Origin: an uncultured Prevotellaceae bacterium
Lineage (GTDB): Bacteria; Bacteroidota; Bacteroidia; Bacteroidales; Bacteroidaceae
Direction of reading: 5' to 3'
Length of the DNA: 6,369 nt
Assembly (NCBI GenBank): GCA_947176655.1
Contig: CAMWRK010000127.1
Location: 1 to 6,369 of the forward strand
Below are positions 1 through 5,514 of the stretch, one piece after another. A program made the position numbers and the translations under genes. The notes beneath the pieces are model-generated. The model was not told where the DNA came from and ran no database searches. It was given only the letters and a program-made list of their open reading frames with translations. The stretch's first letter is position 1, and each line of letters starts with the position of its first letter.

Positions 1-42
1 AATTAGTAGTCTCTTACAGAGTGTACTTTCACGAAAATTTGC

Positions 43-50
43 TACCTTTG
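43..50 (+). promoter_or_regulatory. Candidate Bacteroidales -7 promoter box (TACCTTTG)
   Basis: TACCTTTG matches the TAnnTTTG -7 consensus of the Bacteroidetes primary sigma factor and is followed by C, as is common. A clear TTTG -33 element at the usual distance of about 19 bases is not visible; the nearest resemblance, TTTC at 27-30, is too close. If active, transcription would start near 57 and run rightward through a leader of about 300 bases into the barrel gene at 366. A weaker alternative lies nearer that gene: TATGTTTC at 301-308 differs from the consensus only at its last base and would give a leader of about 50 bases. Confidence 0.45.
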
Positions 51-365
51 CCCCTGCAAGTCCATAAAGGATGAGCAGACATATTAAAGAAGCGTTTTCG
101 CATCTTTCTTCAGTGAAACTTCGACAACTTCAATGATATAGGAAAGATGGTGAAAGTACGCTCTCTTTGGCTTGTATTGTCATACCCATTGGTATGGGTC
201 AGTAGATATACGGTCAAAATGGAGTTGCTGTCACTTATTCTTATATCATGGGAGTCGAAGCCCACACTGAAGAATAGTGAAAAGTGGCTCCACTTCTTTG
301 TATGTTTCCCAATTTTAACAACCAACACGCACTGTAGAGCCACACAGATGCAGAGAGAACAAAAA
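51..365 (+). other. Non-coding leader with short inverted repeats
   Basis: This stretch of more than 300 bases holds no gene I can support. A reading frame is open from ATG 147 into the barrel gene, but its product has no recognisable character and the gene's signal peptide begins at 366. What can be seen is pairing potential. CATCTTTC (101-108) is complementary to GAAAGATG (142-149). Directly adjoining it, GTGAAAGTAC (150-159) is complementary to GTACTTTCAC (23-32), upstream of the promoter box. Two mutually exclusive six-base hairpins overlap at 181-199: CATACC/GGTATG and ACCCAT/ATGGGT. GTGGCTC (284-290) can pair with GAGCCAC (337-343), or its AAGTG part (282-286) with CACTT (291-295). The stretch appears more AT-rich than the coding DNA. 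It may be a long 5' untranslated region or simply intergenic spacer. Confidence 0.4.
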
Positions 366-926
366 ATGAAAAAAACTTTCATTTTAGCTTGCATGGCTCT
401 ATCTGGGCTGTGCGCATCAGCCCAACAGAAAGGCGATATGGCTGTAGGGCTGAACCTTGGAGTAGCGCCATGCCTTGAAAGCGGTGCGTCATTAACCAAT
501 TTCGGTATTGGAGCAAAGTTCCAGTACAATGTAAGCAACCCTGTACGTCTTGAAGCTGCCTTTGACTATGGTTTCAAAGACAAGGAGACTGATGTCATGA
601 CAATTGGCATTAACGGCCACTACCTGTTCAAGGTAGGAGAGAAATTCAACATCTACCCTCTTGCCGGTGTCGGTTACGCACGTATTGGAATGGATATACC
701 ACAAATAGAAATTCCAGAAATTCCCGGAATGGAGGATTATCCTGGAATGGAAGATTATCTTGACATGCCTACGTCTTTGTCATCAAACAAATTCTACTTC
801 AATGTAGGTGCGGGAGCAGAATATGCTATCAGCGACAAATTCTCCGTAGGGCTTGAGGTCAAGTACCAATACATAGAAAACTTCTCACGTCTGCCTATCT
901 CCATAGGTGCAACCTATAAATTCTAA
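366..926 (+). CDS. Porin-family outer membrane beta-barrel protein
   Basis: The product is a 186-residue secreted protein predicted to form a small barrel, probably eight strands, in the outer membrane (OmpA/OmpX-like, the 'outer membrane protein beta-barrel domain' type). Residues 1-19 (MKK..., hydrophobic core, ending ASA before QQ) form a clear Sec signal peptide, which sets the start at 366 rather than at the upstream in-frame ATG 147. Alternating hydrophobic strands follow, for example AVGLNLGVAP, RLEAAFDYGF, FYFNVGAGAEYAI and KFSVGLEVKYQY. The chain ends in the aromatic YKF typical of barrel-assembly signals. Residues 115-131 are an acidic, proline-rich insertion built from short repeats (EIP twice, PGMEDY twice), probably a surface loop. 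The gene stands alone, convergent with the minus-strand genes, and is closed by a strong terminator. No strong Shine-Dalgarno is present, only an A-rich stretch before ATG. The ligand and role cannot be read from the sequence. Confidence 0.88.
   Translation: MKKTFILACMALSGLCASAQQKGDMAVGLNLGVAPCLESGASLTNFGIGAKFQYNVSNPVRLEAAFDYGFKDKETDVMTIGINGHYLFKVGEKFNIYPLAGVGYARIGMDIPQIEIPEIPGMEDYPGMEDYLDMPTSLSSNKFYFNVGAGAEYAISDKFSVGLEVKYQYIENFSRLPISIGATYKF
708..759 (+). repeat. In-frame tandem repeats inside barrel gene
   Basis: Two consecutive tandem arrays lie in frame. A nine-base unit GAAATTCC(A/C) occurs twice at 708-725 and encodes EIP-EIP. An 18-base period follows, with GGAATGGA(G/A)GATTATC at 726-741 and again at 744-759 (15 of 16 bases identical), encoding PGMEDY twice. 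Both unit lengths are multiples of three, so copy-number change would lengthen or shorten the loop without breaking the frame. Confidence 0.8.
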
Positions 927-942
927 CAAAGATGGCAGGGTA

Positions 943-1058
943 TCTTGAACTTTCCTTTGTGGCTATCCTTACCACGGAGTCATTCCAACAAAGGAAAGTC
1001 CGAGAATGTTGGAGGCATCGTCCCATTTACCGTAGATGGGACAACAATCCTTCCAATA
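943..1058 (+). other. Two long imperfect hairpins in 3' flank
   Basis: Hairpin 1: ACTTTCCTTTGT (949-960) pairs perfectly with ACAAAGGAAAGT (988-999). It is extended outward across a one-base mismatch by TCTTG (943-947) with CGAGA (1001-1005), and inward by GG/CC past a bulged A. Hairpin 2: GTCCCATTTA (1020-1029) pairs with TAGATGGGAC (1033-1042) with one G-T wobble around a CCG loop. It is extended across an internal loop by TTGGAGG (1009-1015) with CCTTCCAA (1050-1056 paired). The two are nearly adjacent and lead into the terminator at 1071. They may be a structured 3' untranslated region of the barrel mRNA, an RNA processed from it, or an independent small RNA. No convincing internal promoter was found; TTCCTTTG at 952-959 lacks the A of the consensus. 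Confidence 0.6.
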
Positions 1059-1070
1059 GATTATAAATGT

Positions 1071-1101
1071 ATGGGGCTGCTGGCGCAGCCCCATTGTTTT
1101 T
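1071..1101 (+). terminator. Intrinsic terminator after the barrel gene
   Basis: ATGGGGCTGC (1071-1080) and GCAGCCCCAT (1085-1094) form a perfect ten-base GC-rich stem around a TGGC loop, followed by TGTTTTT (1095-1101). This is a classic rho-independent terminator for plus-strand transcription. Read on the minus strand the stem is followed only by ACATTTATAA, a weak U-tract, so it may partly stop the convergent operon that ends at 1125 but is better designed for the plus strand. Confidence 0.88.
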
Positions 1102-1124
1102 GCAAATAGCGAATACGCATGCCA

Positions 1125-1754
1125 CTACCCCTCTGTATGAAAGTTGGTAACAGCACCGCGCTCCTGAACCGGCACGCCGTCAGTCGCCTTTGCCACAGCA
1201 ATGGCCTTCAGCATGAATGCCATGTTTCGCCCAAGATTACGCATGGTCTGCAATCCCTCTAAATCTGCCTCAACCTCCTCCGCCGTATGTCCGTGCACCT
1301 CGTTCCAGTAAGTGCTTGACACAATAGGCATGGCACTGATAGTAAAGTATTTGTTTATCTCGTCAAAAGCAGATGTAGAACCGGCACGGCGTGACGAAAG
1401 AACAGCAGCTCCCACCTTCATAGTCTTGTCGAACACACCGGAAGTACTGTAAAACAGCCTGTCAAGAAAGGCAAGCAATTGACCGTTGGCTCCGGCATAA
1501 TAGACAGGACTGCCGATGAGTATACCGTCGGCCTGAGCAAATTCCAGAGCAGCATCGTTGACCTGATCGTTGAAGACACAACGCCCATGTTCACGACAGA
1601 AACCGCACCCGGCACATCCTCGCACATCCTTATTTCCTATATTGACACGCACCACCTCTATACCGGCGGCAACCAATACGTTCTCCACTTCACGCAGTCC
1701 GCGGTCGGTACACCCCTTAAGATGCGGACTTCCATTTACGACCAATACTTTCAT
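1125..1754 (-). CDS. Flavodoxin-family / iron-sulfur flavoprotein-like oxidoreductase
   Basis: This is a 209-residue, probably cytosolic protein of the NADPH-dependent FMN reductase (flavodoxin-fold) superfamily. It opens with a beta strand and phosphate loop, KVLVVNGSPHLKGCT (residues 2-16), which in this family binds the FMN phosphate. GSPVYYAGANGQLLAFLDRL (about 81-100) is the second FMN-contacting segment. Between them, C47, C50, C53 and C59 form CX2CX2CX5C, the compact cysteine motif that binds a 4Fe-4S cluster in Methanosarcina iron-sulfur flavoprotein (Isf). Whether a cluster is present here is inferred. The likely role is electron transfer or reduction of small acceptors; the substrate is unknown. 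The gene begins 18 bases after the CstA gene and is the last of the minus-strand run, so it is probably co-transcribed with it. There is little Shine-Dalgarno signal before the ATG. An ordinary NAD(P)H quinone or FMN reductase is the alternative reading. Confidence 0.85.
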   Translation of the reverse strand: MKVLVVNGSPHLKGCTDRGLREVENVLVAAGIEVVRVNIGNKDVRGCAGCGFCREHGRCVFNDQVNDAALEFAQADGILIGSPVYYAGANGQLLAFLDRLFYSTSGVFDKTMKVGAAVLSSRRAGSTSAFDEINKYFTISAMPIVSSTYWNEVHGHTAEEVEADLEGLQTMRNLGRNMAFMLKAIAVAKATDGVPVQERGAVTNFHTEG

Positions 1755-1772
1755 ATCGTTTTAGATTAATGA

Positions 1773-3239
1773 TTATTGTGTGCGGTTTCTGTACATCCTG
1801 ACGACAGCCAGGGCAGAAATGGCCAATGTGACGATTCCGCCAAGGATGTAGGCTGAGAGTTCGGCACCCATGCCGTACATCATGGGCGACACAAAAACAT
1901 AGGTTGAGCAGACGTAGGTCATGAACACAGCCGGTATCATGCCGATGGCCACAGGCTTGCCGTGCCCGGAGAGATACAGAGTGATGCACCACAGAGTGAT
2001 GGCGGCCAGCGTTTGGTTCATCCATGCAAAGTAGCTCCAGATGGCAAGGAAAGGCAAGGCGAAGATGAGCAGCAGCCCGGCAAGGAACAATGGCAGAGAG
2101 ACAAGGACACGCTTGGCCAGCCCAGTCTGCGGTATGTCCAGCATGTCGGCGACTATCAGCCTGGCCGAGCGGAAAGCCGTGTCGCCGGACGATATGGCAC
2201 AGGCAATGACTCCAACAAGCACGAACGGAGCTATGTAGCTGCCCAATGTCTCAGTCGAAATGACATCGATCATACGTGCCGCACTGCCGCCATACTCGGC
2301 TATGGCAGCGTTAAGGCCGTCCGTACCACCCCAGAAAGCCATGGCTATGGCTGCCCACACGAGGGCTATGATGCTCTCCGTTATCATGGCACCGTAGAAG
2401 ACGAAGCGGCTCTGCGTCTCACTGGTCATGCAACGCGCCATCATAGGAGACTGTGTGGCATGGAAGCCGGATATGGCTCCGCAGGCTATCGTAGTGAACA
2501 GCATGGGCATTATGGGGAATCTGCCGGCATCGGAGATGCAGTTGCGCAGAGACGTAAGTTCCGGAATGACATATCTGTCTGTATTCGTGAGCAGCACAAG
2601 GAATATCCCTGCCGCCATGACCAGCACAGCCAGGCCGAAAAGAGGATAGATGCGCCCTATGATTTCGTTTATGGGCATAAGCGTAGCGAGGACGTAGTAT
2701 GCCAGTATCAGCATAAGTATCACGAAGACCTCCCATGACATTGAGGAGGACATGGGCGTCTCCAACGCCGGCCAGGATATGTCCGCCGCAATAAGTTCGG
2801 CTGGCTGCGACATGAACACCGTGCCCACCAGCACCATGAGCAGCAAGGCAGCCACGCGCATGAACAGGCGTGCTTCCCTGCCCATGTACTTGCCAACAAT
2901 CTCGGGCAGGCTCTGCCCTGCGTTCTTCAGCGAGATAACACCGGCGACAAAATCGTGCATGGCTCCGATGAATATTCCACCGAGAGTAATCCACAGGAAC
3001 GCGACAGGCCCGTAGGCAGCCCCGAGCAACGCGCCGAATATGGGACCGAGACCGGCGATGTTCAGCAGCTGGATCAGGAATATCCTCCAGCGCGGCATGG
3101 GGATATAGTCCACACCGTCGTAGTGTGTCGCCGACGGCACCGGGTTGTGACCGTCTATGTCGCATACCCTTTCCAGACAGCGGCCATACGTAAAATAAGC
3201 CGCCACCAGCAACGCAAGGCAAAGAAGAAACGTTATCAT
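1773..3239 (-). CDS. CstA-family carbon starvation transporter
   Basis: This is a 488-residue inner-membrane protein of the CstA family, with about 12-13 hydrophobic spans visible between residues 2 and 480. Family landmarks are GVDYIPMPRW (42-51), NIAGLGPIFGALLGAAYGP (60-78), the IFIGAMHDF region (89-97), CGAISGFHATQSPMMAR (253-269), and SGDTAFRSARL (351-361) in a late span. It belongs to the short clade, compared with roughly 700 residues for Escherichia coli CstA. Characterised relatives are E. coli CstA (peptide and pyruvate uptake) and BtsT (pyruvate/proton symport). The substrate here is unproven, but the neighbouring acetate genes make pyruvate attractive. I start at 3239 (MITFLLCL...), not at the in-frame ATG 16 codons upstream: the shorter form begins directly with a membrane span, avoids overlapping the epimerase gene, and has GGAG upstream. 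It lies 23 bases after the epimerase gene. Confidence 0.9.
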   Translation of the reverse strand: MITFLLCLALLVAAYFTYGRCLERVCDIDGHNPVPSATHYDGVDYIPMPRWRIFLIQLLNIAGLGPIFGALLGAAYGPVAFLWITLGGIFIGAMHDFVAGVISLKNAGQSLPEIVGKYMGREARLFMRVAALLLMVLVGTVFMSQPAELIAADISWPALETPMSSSMSWEVFVILMLILAYYVLATLMPINEIIGRIYPLFGLAVLVMAAGIFLVLLTNTDRYVIPELTSLRNCISDAGRFPIMPMLFTTIACGAISGFHATQSPMMARCMTSETQSRFVFYGAMITESIIALVWAAIAMAFWGGTDGLNAAIAEYGGSAARMIDVISTETLGSYIAPFVLVGVIACAISSGDTAFRSARLIVADMLDIPQTGLAKRVLVSLPLFLAGLLLIFALPFLAIWSYFAWMNQTLAAITLWCITLYLSGHGKPVAIGMIPAVFMTYVCSTYVFVSPMMYGMGAELSAYILGGIVTLAISALAVVRMYRNRTQ

Positions 3240-3250
3240 CTTTTTTTGTT

Positions 3251-3254
3251 CTCC
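3251..3254 (-). promoter_or_regulatory. Probable ribosome binding site of the CstA gene
   Basis: On the minus strand GGAG lies 11 bases before ATG 3239, separated by an A-rich run (AACAAAAAAAG). The spacing is longer than ideal, but the A-rich gap is typical of Bacteroidales leaders. It supports the 3239 start over the upstream ATG at 3287, which would put this motif inside the coding sequence. Confidence 0.45.
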
Positions 3255-3262
3255 GTAAATGT

Positions 3263-4156
3263 TTATGACATGAACTCTATGTCCCACAGATTATGTCTGG
3301 AAACCGTTCCGGGCATGGCATGCTGCGAGTAGGGACGGATATCCAGATCCACGCTATAGCCTATGCGGTCTGGCATGCCGTACCATGGTTCCACGCACAC
3401 ATAGGGGCACAGCAAATCCGTCATCTGCCATACAAGCAGCACCGGAGCACCATGGGAGATATGGCAGATCTCCGTCTTCATGTCGGTGCGTAGCAGCGTT
3501 ATCTCCCTGACCTGCCACTTGTCAAAGATAAGAGCCTCATTACGGAAAGTCTCCACACTTATGGGGATAAGACCCTCGGCTGTCCGTGGCACGGTAAAGC
3601 GTTCGCCACCGAAACATCCCTGTTCGCTGGCTCTGACTACACTTATTCCTTCGGCAGGTTCAGGACGCATATAGCCGACAATTTCCGCCTCCTTGCTGTA
3701 GTCCGGAAGCATTATCGCCGGATGTCCGCCTATCTGGTAGTGCAAAGTCTCGTCCTCCGAGGGATTGGCGACGGAGGCATTGCAGGTCAGCTTTCTGCCG
3801 TCAAGAGCATAGGTTATCGTAAGAACAAAGGAGAAAGGATACTGGCCTCTTGTTTCATCGTTGTCCTGCACACGCAGACTGATAGAAGTGGCAGTGCCAC
3901 ACGCCACCGGTTCAAATTCCATATTGCGTACGAAGCCGTGCTTCAGCATACTGTATGTCTTGCCGCGGTATTTGTATTCTCCGTTCCATAGTCCTCCGCA
4001 AGCGGGAAACAGTATCGGGGAGAAACCGGCCCAGAACGCCGGATTGCCGTTCCACCACAATTCGCGTCCAGTGTCCTTATCCTCTACACGAACAACCTCT
4101 GCACCGAAAGAACGCACGGTGACACGCAGGCAATCATTTTCTATAATGTAATCCAT
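3263..4156 (-). CDS. Aldose 1-epimerase family protein (LacX-like)
   Basis: This is a 297-residue protein of the galactose mutarotase superfamily, closest in character to the LacX-like subgroup. Such enzymes interconvert alpha and beta anomers of aldoses or hexose phosphates in the cytosol; there is no signal peptide here. Expected active-site landmarks are present: KHGFVRN with H73 and R77, GGHPA with H145, and CVEPWYGMPD with E256 as the likely general base. The N-terminal part (FGAEVVRVEDKDTGRELWWNGNPAFW) is typical of LacX-type proteins, whose natural sugar is generally unknown. The length is normal and no defect is visible. The gene follows ackA after a 115-base gap holding a terminator, so it probably has its own promoter or depends on read-through; I did not find a convincing TAnnTTTG box in 4157-4200. 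It is likely co-transcribed with the CstA gene, 23 bases downstream. Confidence 0.88.
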   Translation of the reverse strand: MDYIIENDCLRVTVRSFGAEVVRVEDKDTGRELWWNGNPAFWAGFSPILFPACGGLWNGEYKYRGKTYSMLKHGFVRNMEFEPVACGTATSISLRVQDNDETRGQYPFSFVLTITYALDGRKLTCNASVANPSEDETLHYQIGGHPAIMLPDYSKEAEIVGYMRPEPAEGISVVRASEQGCFGGERFTVPRTAEGLIPISVETFRNEALIFDKWQVREITLLRTDMKTEICHISHGAPVLLVWQMTDLLCPYVCVEPWYGMPDRIGYSVDLDIRPYSQHAMPGTVSRHNLWDIEFMS

Positions 4157-4200
4157 GGTTTATATGTTTTGTCCTGTTAACAATGGCGGAGCATATATTC

Positions 4201-4258
4201 CGAAAAAAGAAGAAACCGAAGAGCGAGGAACCAATGCCCGTCCTCCGTCTTCGGTTTC
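4201..4258 (-). terminator. Intrinsic terminator after ackA
   Basis: GAAACCGAAGA (4212-4222) and TCTTCGGTTTC (4248-4258) form an eleven-base perfect stem. GAGGA/TCCTC (4225-4229 with 4241-4245) extends it inward past a small internal loop, leaving an apical loop of 11 bases. On the minus strand the stem is followed by TTCTTTTTTCG (4211-4201), a good U-tract. It begins 13 bases after the ackA stop codon and separates pta-ackA from the epimerase gene. On the plus strand no T-run follows. Confidence 0.85.
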
Positions 4259-4271
4259 GTTCATATATGTC

Positions 4272-5462
4272 TTAGCAAAGAGCCTGTGTGTCCAATGCTA
4301 TCATCAGTTCCTCGTCGGTGGGGATACAACATACCGTCACACGGGAATCGTCGGCAGAGAGAACGGCCTCCACAGCACGGCAGGCACGGTTTCTGGCATC
4401 GTCCATCTTCACGCCCATGTATTCCAGACCTTCCGTTGCAGCCGCACGTACCTCCCACTGGTTCTCGCCGGCACCGCCGGTGAAGAGTATGATGTCCACG
4501 CCACCCATGGCTGCGGCATACTGACCGATATATTTCTTGATGCGGTAGGTGTACATTTCATTGACAAGGCGTGCCTTTTCGTCACCCTCTCTGGCTGCAG
4601 CCATGATGTCGCGCAGGTCATTGGACAGGCAGCTGACACCGGCAAGTCCCGACTTCTTGTTCAACAGGTCGGAGATGCCCTTGGTGTCCAGACCGAGTTT
4701 GTCCATGATGAACGTCACGGCACCGGCATCAATGTCGCCGCTGCGTGTACCCATGACGAGCCCTTCCAAGGGTGTCAGACCCATGCTGGTGTCCACACAT
4801 TTGCCGTCCTTGACAGCAGCTATGGATGCACCGTTGCCAATGTGGCAGGTGATTATCTTCTTGCCTTCGGCCTCGCATCCAAGGAACTCGCACACACGCT
4901 GTGACACGTAACGGTGGCTGGTGCCATGAAAACCGTAGCGGCGCACACCGTACTTTTCGTACAGTTCGTATGGAATAGCATACATATAGGCATAATCAGG
5001 CATGGTCTGGTGGAAAGCCGTGTCAAAGACACCTACCTGCGGTATCTCGGGCAGCAGTGCGGAAACAGCATTGACACCCTTGATGTTGGCCGGGTTGTGC
5101 AGAGGCGCGAGGTCGTTGCAGGCAGCAAAAGCCTCCATCACCTCGGGAGTAAGCAGGACAGACTCGTTGAACCTCTCTCCGCCGTGTACCATACGATGGC
5201 CTACGGCATCCAGTTCGGAGAGTTCCTTCAGCACAGCATAATCACCGGTTGTCAGCACCTCGAATATCCACTGCACTCCGGCAGTGTGTTCGTCGATGCG
5301 ACGCTCCATCTTGTGCTTCTCGCCATTCAGCTTGACCGTGATGGAACTGTCGGGCAAACCTATCTTCTCTATGCCTCCACTGGTAATGACGCTCCTGTCC
5401 GTCATGTCATAGAGCGCGTACTTGATGGAAGAACTTCCGCAATTCAATACAAGAATTTTCAT
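4272..5462 (-). CDS. ackA: Acetate kinase
   Basis: This 396-residue cytosolic enzyme converts acetyl phosphate and ADP to acetate and ATP, the energy-yielding last step of acetate fermentation. It is full length for the family (about 400). Both signature regions are intact: MKILVLNCGSSSIKY at the N-terminus (N7 binding) and RRYGFHGTSHRYV (residues 174-186). By alignment to Methanosarcina thermophila acetate kinase, the catalytic residues are N7, R90 (GHRMVHGG), D147 (VFDTAFH), H179, R240 (MGTRSGDIDAG) and E384 (PTDEELMIA). The nucleotide-binding segments HIGNGAS (207-213) and FTGGAGEN (327-334) are present. It follows pta by 52 bases in the same direction, so the two form an operon, and an intrinsic terminator follows directly. 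The start ATG 5462 gives the conserved N-terminus exactly. The Shine-Dalgarno is weak, with an A-rich leader. No odd features in the coding sequence. Confidence 0.98.
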   Translation of the reverse strand: MKILVLNCGSSSIKYALYDMTDRSVITSGGIEKIGLPDSSITVKLNGEKHKMERRIDEHTAGVQWIFEVLTTGDYAVLKELSELDAVGHRMVHGGERFNESVLLTPEVMEAFAACNDLAPLHNPANIKGVNAVSALLPEIPQVGVFDTAFHQTMPDYAYMYAIPYELYEKYGVRRYGFHGTSHRYVSQRVCEFLGCEAEGKKIITCHIGNGASIAAVKDGKCVDTSMGLTPLEGLVMGTRSGDIDAGAVTFIMDKLGLDTKGISDLLNKKSGLAGVSCLSNDLRDIMAAAREGDEKARLVNEMYTYRIKKYIGQYAAAMGGVDIILFTGGAGENQWEVRAAATEGLEYMGVKMDDARNRACRAVEAVLSADDSRVTVCCIPTDEELMIALDTQALC

Positions 5463-5514
5463 GATTCTGTTATAGTAGTTCTGTTTTATTTCTGTTCTGA
5501 ATTATCTGTATATG
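5463..5514 (-). repeat. A-rich pta-ackA spacer with CAGAA repeats
   Basis: Read on the minus strand, the 52-base spacer between the pta stop and the ackA start contains CAGAA four times (plus-strand TTCTG at 5465-5469, 5479-5483, 5490-5494 and 5495-5499), in otherwise A/T-rich sequence. There is no Shine-Dalgarno. Such an unstructured A-rich leader fits Bacteroidales translation initiation. The repeats could be incidental low complexity. Confidence 0.4.

Noticed and set aside
147..365. Upstream ATG giving the barrel protein a 73-residue N-terminal extension
   Set aside because: The frame is open, but a clean signal peptide starts at 366. A GGAAAG directly abuts ATG 147, leaving no usable spacing, and the extension looks like translated non-coding DNA.
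110..538. 142-residue minus-strand frame across the barrel gene's 5' part
   Set aside because: It overlaps the well-supported barrel gene, has no recognisable domain, and its hydrophobic segment is largely the mirror of non-coding leader and signal-peptide sequence.
1071..1094. GC-rich stem as a dedicated terminator of the minus-strand operon
   Set aside because: The U-tract is on the plus-strand side. On the minus strand only ACATTTATAA follows, so at most it is a weak bidirectional stop.
1962..2738. 258-residue plus-strand frame opposite the CstA gene
   Set aside because: Its composition is rich in H, Q, R and G with no domain or membrane logic. It is the antisense shadow of a transporter gene whose minus-strand translation is plainly conserved.
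2419..3222. 267-residue minus-strand frame overlapping the CstA gene in another frame
   Set aside because: It has R/H/C-rich shadow composition, and the CstA frame explains the same DNA with recognisable family motifs.
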